A stretch of 59,637 nt of DNA from Cyanophora paradoxa (taxonomy: Eukaryota > Glaucocystophyceae > Cyanophorales > Cyanophoraceae). The translations under genes and the position numbers were made by a program. The stretch spans positions 1 to 59,637 of the forward strand of contig QPMI01000112.1 of the NCBI GenBank assembly GCA_004431415.1, written 5' to 3'. Positions 30,801 to 41,095 of this stretch are shown one piece after another (the first letter of the stretch is position 1; each line of letters starts with the position of its first letter). Below the pieces are notes generated by a model that saw nothing but the letters and a program-made list of their open reading frames with translations, was not told where the DNA came from and searched no databases.

Positions 30801-31326
30801 CCGGGCAGGGGCGCGCGGACCTGCGAACTGCAGAATCTCGGCCCCGCGAGCGTGGAGGGTCCGAATGAGCTGCAACATGTACTCGTTGAGTGTCTTCCGG
30901 AGCTGCGGGGCGCAGGCGTGAGCGGCGGCGGAGGCAAATGCAGTTCGCGACCGGAGCGATTTGCAAGCACGCCTCTTCTGCCGCCGACGCGGCGCCATTG
31001 AGAGAGAAGCTCTGTGCAAAGGCAGTAAAGCCAGTCACTGTGACGCACGGGCCGGGGGAGAAACGTGAGCACAAGGGAAAGGGCGGGCCGGGAGCGTGAG
31101 CGTTCGGCGTTTCGCGGGAGGGGGGGGGCGCAAACGAACCATCCACCAGCAGCGCGGCCCCCTGCAGCTCGACGATCTCCTCCTCTTTCGCCTCGAGCTC
31201 GCCATATGCATCGGCAACGGCTCCGGCGAGCAGCGGCGCAGCCGCCGCGAGCACCCGCGCGGGAATGTACGGGAACGGAGGCGCCGAGGGCGCCGGCGGC
31301 GCCGGCGGCGCCTGCTGTCGCTGCAT
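21857..31326 (-). CDS. Soluble adenylyl cyclase-like gene (two cyclase domains, P-loop module, helical tail), many introns
   Basis: Spliced host gene. C1: exon ending LLVD (31140) joins after a GT-AG intron (31139-31038) to give VD-VTGFTAF, the catalytic DxxGFT site. Exon 30902-30821 (LRKTLNEYMLQLIRTLHARG... QFAG) joins after intron 30820-30727 to GDSVLAFLA, the second metal-binding Asp region. C2: exons 28686-28615 (VNKIIYDDK), 28374-28246 (FGLPGATHEDDAARAV), 28168-28106 (RTFCGSLGAPCRKEYAL), a 15-nt microexon (IGDSV) and 27936 onward (ILAARLMGAA). P-loop: VIEGDAGFGK (about 27240), TPLWPFRGVL (about 26880), LEDCHWMDSASF (about 25970) and KAGGVPLFLVELL (about 25380). Tail: FAFVHSLARDAVYGALPREA (about 24060) and further helical exons. 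This order matches ADCY10-type bicarbonate-responsive cyclases. The exact first and last exons are not fixed. Confidence 0.88.
21970..22930 (-). repeat. TTCGGGATCGAACGAA motif shared by introns
   Basis: About a dozen copies of a 16-18 nt motif lie within introns of the cyclase gene. Introns resolved: 22915-22810, 22509-22420 and 22319-22244, plus one ending at 21971, all with GT donor and AG acceptor where both ends are seen. The long intron starting at 24932 also carries copies on both sides of the TRIM element. The core TTCG....CGAA is an inverted repeat and could form a small hairpin. Confidence 0.8.
23255..23495. repeat. Intronic minisatellite, about 19-bp units
   Basis: Imperfect tandem copies of GACAACGCAGACAGACTCT, mixed with two copies of a longer unit containing GCAGATCTAGACAGATCTAG and GAGCGCTGCGTAGACTC. 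It sits between cyclase exons at about 23240 and 23500, so it is probably intronic. Confidence 0.85.
24281..24879 (+). mobile_element. TRIM: miniature LTR retrotransposon
   Basis: Two identical 144-bp direct repeats (24281-24424 and 24736-24879) start TG and end CA like LTRs. Directly after the left LTR is TGGGGGCTGCTAACGG, a primer-binding-site-like sequence starting TGG. Directly before the right LTR is a purine tract, GGCGGGGGGGA. The internal part is only 311 bp and non-coding. Flanks show AAGT on both sides (24277-24280 and 24880-24883), a target duplication of 4 bp, or 5 bp if the LTR ends one base earlier. The LTR also contains tRNA-like A and B boxes (TGGCCTATTGG and GGTTCGACTCC). It lies in a cyclase intron, antisense to the gene. 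LTR identity suggests a recent insertion mobilised in trans. Confidence 0.9.
28024..28038 (-). other. 15-nt microexon of the cyclase gene
   Basis: ATCGGCGACTCGGTG encodes IGDSV. It is flanked by GCGCAG upstream and GTGCGA downstream. The preceding exon ends at a GTGAGC donor (28105) and the next starts after ACGCAG (27936). Joining gives EYAL-IGDSV-ILAARLM, the conserved eY..iGDsVn.AARLM block of class III cyclases. All junctions are in phase 0. Confidence 0.88.
28690..29260 (-). repeat. Partial triplication of a cyclase exon segment
   Basis: CCTTCCCGAACCG.GCGGCG occurs near 28752, 29082 and 29222. On the minus strand the last copy continues as an exon (GPLDDSAEAVNVHAARFGKV), while the other two keep only the end (ARFGK-like). 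Accompanying blocks, such as GATCTAGAGCCCGGAGGAGG (28710, 28853) and GAGAAGAGCGGCGCCCTAGA (28916, 29001), are also doubled. Confidence 0.75.
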
Positions 31327-31399
31327 CGATGAGCCCCCGACGTCTCCGGCAGCTAACACTGCAGCTGTGTCCGGAGCTCCAGCGCTTGGAAGCTAAAGC

Positions 31400-32148
31400 G
31401 TCTACAATCGCGACCTGGACGGAGCGAGCAGGCGCGGTATTCTCACGGATGCTGATGCCGGCGATTCTCTCGAGCTCGGCCAGCGCTTCCTTGCCGGCGA
31501 TGCTGAGTACTGTGGTACGGTGTGGGCCGTGTGGCGCTGCTACGTATACGCTGGAGGCGCGCGGGCGCCGGGCGTTCACCCCCGCGGGCCGCGCCGCGTG
31601 CTGCGCGTCGGGCCGCGCTGCGCGCGTGTACATGTTGCGCGTCCGACGGTCATGGCCAGCATCACTGCATCAGATTGAAGCTTTTGGGCAATCGCGAGTC
31701 GCGACGGCGCCGGCGCGGCAGCGGTGCAGTGGCCCAGTACGTGGTGCGGCACTGGTGCCACGGTGTGCGGCGTGGGCCGCGCCGGGGCCGCGTGGCGCGC
31801 CGGCGCCGGCGCCCGCGCGGGCCGCGCCGCGCCGGCGCTTTTGCGCAAGCGCGCCGGCGCTTTTGCGCATGAAGGTTTGGGGGTACACCCCAAGAAGAGC
31901 CGGCCTATCGGCGACGACTTGCGCAATTGCAACGAACGCGAGTGGCTTGCTAAAAACACTACTCGCGAATCGCGAATTGGCCGGCGTGATCGCCGACCGA
32001 GTCGCGCCGCGCGCGCACATATGCATATGCATGTGCGGCGATTCTAGAGTCTAGACTAGTAGCAGTGCGACTCCTGCGAGACTGGAACGTTTAACAGTCT
32101 GGAAGGGCACTTGTACTCGAGCCTCAATGCATGGCCATTGAGAAATAA
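31400..32148. other. Upstream of the cyclase gene, no firm gene
   Basis: GC-rich DNA. A minus-strand reading at about 31515-31360 (VLSIAGKEALAELERIAGIS) may be an upstream exon of the cyclase or spurious. A doubled GCGCCGGCGCTTTTGCGCA block lies at about 31830-31870. The rest shows no recognisable coding signal. Confidence 0.35.
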
Positions 32149-32164
32149 GTCTTAAAGATAAGAT

Positions 32165-33874
32165 TTTTTTTTTTGGTGAATTACCGGCCACAGTCTCTAG
32201 ACACCAGCACTGCGGGGGCTGCCCAGGGGGCATAAAGACAAAAAAGCAAAATAACTAAGACAAGAGCACGAAGAAAGATAAGACAAAGAGCCAAAATCGA
32301 CAATAAAAAAGGAAAGACACAGAGCTCGAGACAGATCGATAGCGAGAAGAGACGATAAATCGAGCAGATCTAGGGACAGAGGATAACTGACACGAAGAAG
32401 AGCCAGAGCTAGAGATACCATCAATATCAGAAGGAATTACATCACTAAGAAGCGGGGGACAAAATTGAGAAAGATAAATAACAGGAAGAAGACAAGTAAG
32501 AGGAACAACAAGACGACATGGAGGCGGAGGCGAAGCAGGACGATGCGAAAGGGCAGAGCTACGGCACGAGGTCGAGGAGGACACAGGAGGCGGAGCAGGC
32601 GGATCAAGAGCAGGCAAAAGGACAGTCAAAGGAATCACTAAAGCCGGCCAGGGTCGAGGCGGGCAATCGAACTGCAAACGACGGCGAACAACAGGTCGAG
32701 CACGAGGACTATAGCTAGTATTGAAACTAACTCTAGCATCAACACTACGATCAGAATCCGAACCAGACCGAACTAAACTAGAAGACGAAGAAGTACGCCG
32801 GCGCCGGCGGGATACGATCGCGACCAGCGAAGCAGAAGACGAAGGCAAAGGCGGCAGTCCGGTATCAAGAACAAAGGCCGGAGGGTCCGGCCCGGCAAAC
32901 CGCCGGGGGAAGTAGAAGGAGCCGCAGGCTCGGCAAGCCGGCGACGGGTACGACCACGAGTCCGGGAGGAGATCGGGGAAGCCGGTCCCGGAGCTGAGGG
33001 CCCAGGAGCAGAGCCAGGAGAAGGTAAGCCCGGCGAGAAATCTGACCCGGAGCCGGAACCCAGCGAACGACGACGACGAAGAGGCCCCGAGGAGCCACGA
33101 CGGGGGAGCTACCGAGCAAAGTACTGACAGCCGGCGCCGAACACGGCGGCGGAGGTACCCCGCAGACAGTGGCAGGCGGAGAGTCCAGGGTCGATCGAGA
33201 GATCCGCCGACGGGAATGCGGCGGGGGCCGACGAGACGGAAGAGGCCTAGGCGAGGAGGGGGCCGAGGAAGGGTCGGAGGCAGGGGAAGGGCCGCGAGCA
33301 GGTGACGGGGATCGCTGCCGGCGCCGAAGAGAGGGCAGCGAAGCTGGAGAAAGGTCGGGTGGCGCCGGATCAGATGACACGGAGGTCATGGCCATGGGCG
33401 GCGCAGAGAGAGACGAGCTCGAGGGCGCAAGGGCCCGACGAGGGCGCCGGCGGCGAATCTCACGAGCGCCAGGAAGCGGGATAGGACCCGCATATGGGAC
33501 CCGAGGCGCCGAAGGGGGAGCAGGGAGCCGGAATGACGGGGAGACCGAAAAGAGGACAGTCTCGCCAACACTCGGAAGCGGGGCAGAGGCCGAGGACCCG
33601 GAGCTCGAGGGGGGAGGGAGGGCGGAGGAGGAGAGAGAAGGCGGCTATTCGAAGGGTATGGAGAATCGAGAGCGGAGGCGAGGGAGGCCGAAGTGATGGC
33701 GAGCTCTGGAGGCGAGGGGGCCTGCAAGCGGATCCGGGAAAGTGGATGCAGATGCAAAGAGACCGGGGACGTAGAGGCGGTAGGGGCATGCAAAAAGATA
33801 GTGCCGCCCAGCGTCACAGTTGCAGAAGCGGGGGCAAGAAGGATGGGCTGAAGAGGGGGCTGAACCAGGAGGAC
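32165..33874 (-). mobile_element. 5'-truncated non-LTR retrotransposon (LINE-like)
   Basis: A 1.7-kb insertion flanked by the exact 16-bp direct repeat GTCTTAAAGATAAGAT (32149-32164 and 33875-33890). The left copy is followed by about ten T, which is a poly(A) tail on the minus strand; this is the hallmark of target-primed reverse transcription. The 5' part on the minus strand (about 33860-33645) contains CPRFCNCDAGRHYLFACPYR, similar to the C-terminal zinc motif of LINE reverse transcriptases. The remaining 1.5 kb is pyrimidine-rich on the minus strand and looks like 3' UTR. No RT domain is left, so it is a dead copy. Confidence 0.8.
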
Positions 33875-34194
33875 GTCTTAAAGATAAGATGCTCGATGAG
33901 AGTTTCAAGAAGGCACGAATTCATGTAGCGCATATCTAGAGTCTCCATCGATATCGATGAATTCGGAGGGGCCGATCAGGGCACGAACTTGTCATGTGCA
34001 CGCGAATATACGTATACGTATACGTACGTACGTGTGCCCGAAACTTGCAATTGCAATTGTTGGATGAGCTCGAGGCCGGAGCCTAGGAGAATTAATATTT
34101 GGGGGAAGGGGAAAGCTTATAAGATATTCAAAGCTAGCGCATATATCGGCCTTGGCCATGGCTTGGCCCAGTGGGGAATATAGCTCACCAATGC

Positions 34195-34446
34195 AATGCG
34201 AAAGGGCAGAGCTACGTATACGGCACGAGGAGGACACGAGAGGCGGATCAGGCGGATCAAGAGCAGGCAAAAGGACAGTCAAAGGAATCACTAAATTTAA
34301 AGCCGGCAGGGGTCGATTCAATGATTCGGGCAGTCGAACTGCAAACGACGGCGAACGATAGTCGAGCACGAGGACTAGCACTGAAACTAATTCTAGCATC
34401 AACACTAATTATAAGAGCAGAATCCGAACCAGGCCGAACTAAACTA
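34195..34446 (-). repeat. Second fragment of the same LINE-like element
   Basis: Closely similar to 32543-32781 inside the LINE-like insertion, from ATGCGAAAGGGCAGAGCTAC to GGCCGAACTAAACTA, with small indels. It has no poly(A) tail or target duplication here, so it is an internal fragment, possibly copied by recombination. Confidence 0.85.
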
Positions 34447-34591
34447 AGAGCTCGAGCAGAATCCGGCCTTCCAAGGATTGGGACCGGAAATTAAAGGAGC
34501 CTCGGAGAGGCTCTTGAGCTTATATAATTAGCTATCGATATATCATAGTATTAGGTCCGACGGTCCGCCGGCCGGCGCCGCGCCGCGGGGC

Positions 34592-34886
34592 CGTGCACGT
34601 GCACCGTGTGACGGTGCACGTGTCCGACGGTCCGGCCTCTCCGGGACTCCGGGATCCGTACGCGTCTTGCAAGCTTAAGTTGCGGTACATTGTAAACTTC
34701 GCTCGCGCTCATGATCACGTGCACGCGCAAGGCTAGGGCGGGCCATGGCCATGGGTGATCTAGAATCCGATGATCTAGACTCAGACTCTGAGATCCAGGG
34801 CACCGGGAGCAACCGTCGGATGCAATGAAAAACATGATCGATATCGACTCGGCGATCGCGATATATATCATAGAATCGCCGAGTCG
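34592..34886. repeat. Two perfect inverted repeats
   Basis: First, CACGTGCACC / GGTGCACGTG around 34594-34621, bracketed by two copies of GTCCGACGGTCCG. Second, CGACTCGGCGAT (34845-34856) and ATCGCCGAGTCG (34875-34886), separated by an AT-rich 18-nt loop. Both could form hairpins. No gene is seen in this interval. Confidence 0.8.
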
Positions 34887-34959
34887 GTAGAAGACGGCGC
34901 CGGCGGCCGGGCGGTGGAGCTCCGAGGTCACTAGTAAAAGAGGGGCCGCCGGAGCTCGA

Positions 34960-35225
34960 GCCTGTTTCGGCCTGATTTAAATCAGGATTTAATTAAATCA
35001 GGCGGAGACTCTGAGACAGGCTTGGCGAAACAGGCTCAGCCTTACTAAGTTATTTCGGAGGACTGAGCCTGATTTGAAACAACTGCAGGCTGAAAAAGGC
35101 TTGATGAATCAGGCTGAGTGAGGCTTAAATCAGGCTCGCGATCGAGTCAGGCTTCGATCAGGCTTGAACATCAGGCTTGCAATTGAATCAGGCTTATATC
35201 AGGCTGAACCATGGCCAGGCTTAAG
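34960..35225 (+). repeat. ATCAGGCTT-type short-repeat array
   Basis: More than a dozen copies of TCAGGCT or its complement at irregular 8-25 nt spacing, with ATTTAAATCAGG palindromes at the left end. No coding content. It may be an old microsatellite. Confidence 0.8.
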
Positions 35226-35827
35226 CTTGCTACCCCCGCCCCGCCCCCAGCGCCGCGCCAGCACACATATATATAAGCATCGGAACTTGCATTGCACACA
35301 CGAGAAGCAATGTTCTAGATCTATAGTTACATCTATAAGCGCACCACGCTAAATCTAGAAAGAAGATTACGCGGGGACGTCGACGGGGGGCGGGTACGAG
35401 GCGATCGCGAGGGAAGTGGGGATGGAGCGGGGGGCGCGGGCGATCCGGAGGGAGCTAGCCGGGCAATGTAATTAATTATACTCGATGATACCGAGCTCCC
35501 ATATATGCAGCTTTATATATATGATTTAGCTTTATATATAGCTGCATGCGTTTCTCCCCTTAGCTAGGCTTCGACCCCCGCCGCCGATTCTCTAGATCTC
35601 CCCTCCATGCATGGCCAGCATTAATATTTTTACCAGCGGGGATGCGAATTAAGAAGCGCGGCTTCATCGGGCCGATCGCCCTCCTGTCGACATCGGCGGT
35701 CCTGCTCGCGATCATGAACAGCTTCGAATTCATCTAGATCTAGATCTAGCGATCCGCGGCGCGAATTTCGCGAATTTTCTCGCGGACGGCGCGTGGCGCG
35801 AAAATCGCGGAGAATCGGCAGGTCCGC

Positions 35828-37290
35828 GTGTATGGCGTGCGCATGCAGGGGAACGGAAAAGCAGGCTTAAGTGCGAGCCGCTTACGACATGTCAGATGGA
35901 ACGACGAATCAGCCAGACTGAGCCGCCGGCGACGCCGACGGCATCAAGCTCCCAATTGCAACCAGGTGCCGCAGCTCCCAGCGGCAAATTCGAAACAGGG
36001 GAAACGCCGACATCGTCAAACTCGACACCAGTTGCAGGTCTCAAATTCGCTGGGCGAAGCCATCGCCAATTACAGTATAATGACCAGAGCTAGCGCAGTC
36101 GATGCCGATGTCGACCCCGGGGCGTATCCATCCACGTCTCCGCCGCGCGTCGAAAAACGGAACAAAAAGAAGCTCGCACAAGCAAAGGTACGCTCGAAAC
36201 CGACGGCGCGCATGCGCAGCGCCGGCTGCGTCTGGACTATGACCTCTCTTAAGTCGCGGGCGCTGGAACTGATGGCGCGGTCGGAGTGGGGTCCCGCGGA
36301 GCGGCAGCTTTTCCGTGCTCTGCGGGTGCGCCACATTATATCAATATTCCGCTTTAATTTCCGCCTTCAAGGCTTGTTTATAATTAACGGTCTTGAATCG
36401 ACGTTTCCTTCTTCATTATATCGCGCCACGTGCACATTATATCAACATTAATATTTCGCTCTCCGCCTTGTTCAACGGCCCTGGATATTTTAAGACGTTT
36501 CCGTTGACGTCGTGCAGCGAGACGACGCGGACGCGGAAGCTCGCATAGCCCTCGCGGAGTGTCACTTTCGGCTGTCGTACTTCGAAGGGGCCCTGTTCCG
36601 GAGCCCGGCCGTCCTCCGCCTCGGCCTGCTCCCTGCTGGCGACGAGCGTCTGGAACGGTTCGATTTCAGATCCCTTGCAATTGGCGTCTCGCGATCGCTC
36701 GGCCTGCATTGAGCGTTTTAATTCCCTGCAGCGTCCAGAGGCTGCTTTTTGAGTCAAGACGAGGCATGGAAGAGGAAGCCAATGCATCAAGCTTAATTAT
36801 CAATGATGAGATCCTTTCAGGCGAGTTGAATTTAGCTGAAACTCGAGGTTGCTACGCTTGACTTCCGCTGATCATCGGATTGCCAGACCACAGATCTAGA
36901 AATTCAAAAGAGGCATTTGCAGCTGGTCTCTGCGAAAGACCAGCTGCAGCTCCTGTCCGTTGTACGGGTGCTTTCGATTTGCAGCCACTATTTCTGGGAA
37001 CTGGTGCGGCAGGGGTGATTCCTAGCCAAATCCGGCGCCGAGCTAGTCTGAGACGTTCCGGCTACGTAGCCTATTGGATAGGATTCTCGCCTTTCGTGAC
37101 ATCGCCCTCTCTGCAGCTGGACGCCTTCTATATATACTATAATAAGTGGTTAGAATTCGAACCAACTCTAAATTCAATTTCGCAGCGCGACCCCGCCGAC
37201 GTGGAGGCCTTCGTGGCCCTCGCGGATCGCCTCTTTTGGCTCTCGAATCGAAGTTCGGCGCGGCTCGGGAGGCGTGCGCATGCGCGGCCG
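35828..37290 (+). CDS. TPR-repeat protein, spliced, partial model
   Basis: First long exon from an ATG at 35828 or 35896 to about 36327. It contains a low-complexity N-terminus, a basic patch (EKRNKKKLAQAKVRSK) and a TPR-like helix pair, LKSRALELMARSEWGPAERQ. A donor at about 36328 is followed by an exon after GTCGTGCAG (36516) reading RDDADAEARIALAECHFRLS, and a later exon after TTCGCAG (about 37186) reading RDPADVEAFVALADRLFWLS. The two later exons share the RD.AD.EA..ALA...F.LS pattern, so they are repeated TPR units. Further exons may follow. TPR proteins are scaffolds; the partner is unknown. Confidence 0.6.
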
Positions 37291-37399
37291 CCCTCCGTCT
37301 GCTCCCCGGAGCCCCCGCCGGGGATACCCTGCTGGAAATGTGCGCGCATATATATCTCAGATGATAGGACCAGCTAAAGGTGCTTCGAAATTCGGTCCC

Positions 37400-38220
37400 T
37401 GACTAAGCTTAGCTTAAGGCATTATACGCTTAAGCCTAACCCTAAGCTTAAGACCCTGCTGGAACTTGCGCACGCAGGACTAGGTTCCTATCTCAGAGGA
37501 TATCTCATATCGATATCTCAGTGGATAGGACTAGCTGTATCTCAGAGGATAGGACTAGCTGTAGGCGCCTCGGCCCGTGACTAAGCTAAAGGCATCTTCC
37601 ACAGAATCCGGGCGCTGCTCCGCAAAATCGACAAGGCCAGCATGCGCAAGAATTCGGAAGGCTCGTCCTCTTCCCTTGATCCCCTTCCCTTGATCGATAT
37701 CGCTCGCGATCGACATTCGAATTCCGGTCGTCGGTCGGTTTGCAGTGAACCTCGCAGTTAAAACCCCGCATCGCATTAATAGACCTCATCGATAATCAAA
37801 GCAATTTACGATCGATTCCTTACCAATGCCCGATAGGAATCGTAAATTGCTCACTTTTCATCAACCCTCGATCAAAAACCATGACCCCCTACCTATGCCT
37901 CTCATATATATCTATCGACTTTATTGATAAATCACATTTTCTCTCTTTACCCATGACCCCCTCCCTGTGGTTTTACTGTAAAAATAATGTAAAAAGGAGA
38001 GATTGTATTACGGTATCATCGAATCACATATGACTCGAATAAAAGAATACTCTGTTATATAATTACGCAACAGAAAGCGTATTTAGTATAGTAGGCGAAT
38101 AGCTATATGCAGTACAGTAGATCTAAGCGAAAACGATTAGCTAGCAACTAAGCGCCGGCTATGTAATGCAGGCTATATATATGTATATAAATGCGATATC
38201 TATATCTAAAGCATTCAGTT
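37400..38220. other. Intergenic host DNA
   Basis: No supported gene. The left part has short repeats of CTAAGCTTAAG and TCTCAGAGGATAGGACTAGCTG (37380-37560). From about 37780 it is AT-rich. ATCGATTCCTTACCAATGCCCG lies in a small palindrome-like region near 37800-37850. Confidence 0.4.
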
Positions 38221-38224
38221 TCAT

Positions 38225-39680
38225 CTAAACAACATTAAGAATCCTGTACGACGAGGTCGCAGCAGCCTTCTTAGAACGGACTGAGCGACGAGGAGCTGGC
38301 ATTTGTGGAGGGAGATCACCAGCTTCGCTTCCCACCGGAGTGACATCTACGTCAGTGAATGCGATTGGCTCCGAAGGCGAGCCGCTGATCCAGTACCACC
38401 ACTAATAATGGAGCGAGATCATGATGCAGTTGCATGAGAATTAATTATCAATCTGCGAACCTCGATATGTCCGTCGTTGCTGATCCACTTCACAAACTTG
38501 CGTAGAGCGAGGGGTAGGGGCTTTGGTTTTTCGCCGTGGTCGACGAGAGCCTTGTTCTTCTGCGCATGCAGTAGCAAGATTGAGAGAGCGAAGCAACATG
38601 TATATGTATATATATATACGAACAGACCCGATCATGCAGCAGAACCGCATTCTTGATGAATGGGATAAGTGAAGTCGATCGGCCACCCATATCAATGCTG
38701 CCAGCGAGTGCGCAGTTGGCATCATGACACTGCCGTTTGCAGCATTATTAATAAGCAATGCATAAACAGTGCAGGAGAAAAGCGTACGCGCCTGTTTTTC
38801 AATGATAGGTAGAAGCTCGGATGCCCTGAAAGTCTCTAGGTATGCAGCTGCATCCGCCTCGGCTTTCCGCTTGCCTTCATGCGCTCTTCGCGCTGCTGCC
38901 TCAGCCTGCATGACCCGTTGCTTGAGGACTCTGCGCATGCCGGTGCCATGGATCAGTGAGCATAAATATACAGCAATCGGAACCGAGAGGCTAGTATACG
39001 TACTCGACGTCGTTTGGCAAGTTAGCGGCATTCACAACCGCGGGCGCGGCATTGAAAGGTTCATCGTCGTCATCTTTATCGAGATCTTCTGGATCCCAGA
39101 AAGGCGCGGCGCCTCGTTGTACATGAACTGCGTATGCACATGCAAATTAGCACATGCATGCTGCACATGTACAATCACGCTCTCGCACCATTGCCCTGTT
39201 GCGATTGCGAGGAGCTTGAACCGCCTGCCTGCGAGCCACCAACGTTGACAACTGGCGCAGAACTGCTCCCAGCTGCATGCGCGCCGCGGCGGAGTCAGCA
39301 CTGCATTTGGCAAGCGTACCGTACTACGGTAGTAGTACGAGCCGCGTACGTACCGTCGCCAGCTGCAACTTGCTCAAGCTCCGGATCCGCTGCATCGTCG
39401 ATCGCTAGCTGACCAAGGTCAGCATTCAAGCCCCCATCGCCGTCGTGATGATCTAGCGGCAGGAGTCAGAACGGGAGCTGGCAAGCGAGCGCTCGCCTGC
39501 GCATGCGGACGAACCGAAGGCGAATACTGATAGCTCCGCCCCGTTCAGGATACCGTTCCCGCGCCTTGCAGCCTTCTGCATTCTCTTCGCTTGCAGCCTC
39601 TCGTCTTCCGAAGCGTACTTGCGCGGGCGTCCCGGTTTGCGGCTGGTAGCAGATGCACTAGTACTTGCCTCTGAAAGCAT
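38225..39680 (-). CDS. Spliced AT-hook protein, unknown function
   Basis: Exon 1 from the ATG at 39680 (MLSEASTSASATSRKPGRPR) to a GGTATCC donor at 39554 holds an AT-hook, RKPGRPRKYASEDERLQAKR. The intron (39553-39453) ends CCGCTAG, and exon 2 (39452-39354) reads DHHDGDGGLNADLGQLAIDD. Later exons include FWDPEDLDKDDD (about 39100), a coiled-coil AEAAARRAHEGKRKAEADAA (about 38900) and a last exon ending RRSVRSKKAAATSSYRILNV before a stop at 38225. Intermediate junctions are less certain. It is probably a nuclear DNA-binding protein. The GRPRKY hook resembles the viral basic proteins of both elements. Confidence 0.65.
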
Positions 39681-39818
39681 GACCGTCGGACCTCAGGAGT
39701 CAGGACTCAGGACTCAGAGTGACTGATGTCGACACTGTAGTAGTGACCGACTGTACGTACTGCGCTGCCTGCGCATGCTAGCCTAGTAGGGGTTGCTTTT
39801 CGCCAACCTTGCCAGTTG

Positions 39819-40560
39819 GTTTTTTTGAAGTTCCAGAATTTTGCTGGGCTTCTAAGAAGCTTCGAATGTCTGAAAACTATATTTTATTAAAAGAAGTTGA
39901 TATCTTGCGGCCGATGTAGGGCAAAATTGCATTAACGTACCCCATCTTTACATAAAAAGGCAACGTGATCGACATAATAATAGAAAGTTTGTATAATTAT
40001 ACTTTATATCCTCTCACTTCATCAGTCGTGGTAATTATAATTAAGATCGAATTCCGAAGTTCGAAAGCCACTGGCCGGCCTGAGCTGGCAGTTGAAGTCC
40101 ACCCCCCCAGTTCATAGGAAGCGCAGCCGGTTTTATAATTCTAATAATTCTGTTGGGCTTCTGAGAAGCTTCCAAAGCTTTTAAATTTATTTGTAATTCT
40201 AAAAAAACCAGTGTTGCAGCCAAAAGCACATTTATGTACCCCATGTTTGCATAAATTAGGGACATAATAATATTAAGTTTGGATAATTATACCTAATATC
40301 CTATCAGTTTATCAGTCGTGTTAATTATAATTAAGATCGAATTCGAAAGCCACTTGGCGGCCTGAGCTGACAGATGACGTCGACCCACCAGTTCACAGGA
40401 AGCGCAGCCGGTTTTTGAAGGTTTTCGTAATTTTGTCGGGCTTCTGAGAAGCTTCCAAAGTTTTTAAATTCAAATGTTATTTAAATTAAGCCATTTTGTA
40501 GGCGAAAATTCATTTATGAACCCCATTATAATCACCTATTTCATAAAAAAGACAAATAAT
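39819..40560 (+). repeat. Three diverged tandem repeats, about 280-310 bp
   Basis: Each unit contains GGGCTTCT.AGAAGCTTC (39846, 40155, 40438), then a GTACCCCAT.TTTGCATAAA-type block, TAATTATAATTAAGATCGAATTC, and GGAAGCGCAGCCGG before the next unit. The third copy is partial. The units are AT-rich and non-coding. They lie just outside the left end of element 2. Confidence 0.9.
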
Positions 40561-40692
40561 AAGAAATTCTGCCTGCATTCTGAGATCAAAACTCAGTTTT
40601 AAGAATTCTAGCCAACTCACATTTTTAATATCAACGTTGACGGGGGTGTCCACCGGTAACTATGCCGGGTACCAAGTTTTAAAGACGGCGCT

Positions 40693-40944
40693 TCAGAGCC
40701 GCTTCACGTCCGGCTTGACGATAGTTTTTGGGACAGCAAGTCGAGGCTGAGTTTTTTGGACTGGACCTCCTGACCAAAAAAATGATTTGATTGTCCCCGA
40801 AATTACAATCGGCGCCTCAAGTTGAGCGAGGTATACATTCGTGTTCTGCAAGATGCGCCGATCACATTGATATATTACATGTCGACCTGATTCGAAAGCG
40901 CTAGCGCTGGGCGCTTGCGCTAGCTCACTAGCTAGCCTTGTCAC
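40693..40944 (-). CDS. Hypothetical 83-residue protein
   Basis: Starts MTRLASELAQAPSASAFESG and contains VYLAQLEAPIVISGTI. I do not recognise it. It lies between the tandem repeats and element 2 and could be an exon of a host gene or an element 2 terminal gene. Low confidence that it is real. Confidence 0.3.
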   Translation of the reverse strand: MTRLASELAQAPSASAFESGRHVIYQCDRRILQNTNVYLAQLEAPIVISGTIKSFFWSGGPVQKTQPRLAVPKTIVKPDVKRL

Positions 40945-41095
40945 AAGTCCGAAGCACCCCCTCCCTAATCGGGGCGATATCTAATGATAGACAAACGAAC
41001 TAAAGAAGCTGTAAACTGCTCCGTACTCCGCATTGCATCAGGATTACAGCGGTATACTGCACGTAGTTCGATTCGCAGTCTTTGCGTTTTGGCAG

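Noticed and set aside
21456-31640. Many long GC-rich open frames on both strands
   Set aside because: They arise from high GC and simple repeats. Only the pieces matching cyclase and ATPase motifs with splice signals were kept.
32200-34500. Long Pro/Arg/Ser-rich minus-strand proteins
   Set aside because: Composition reflects the pyrimidine-rich 3' part of the LINE-like element; no conserved motif apart from the terminal Cys/His block.
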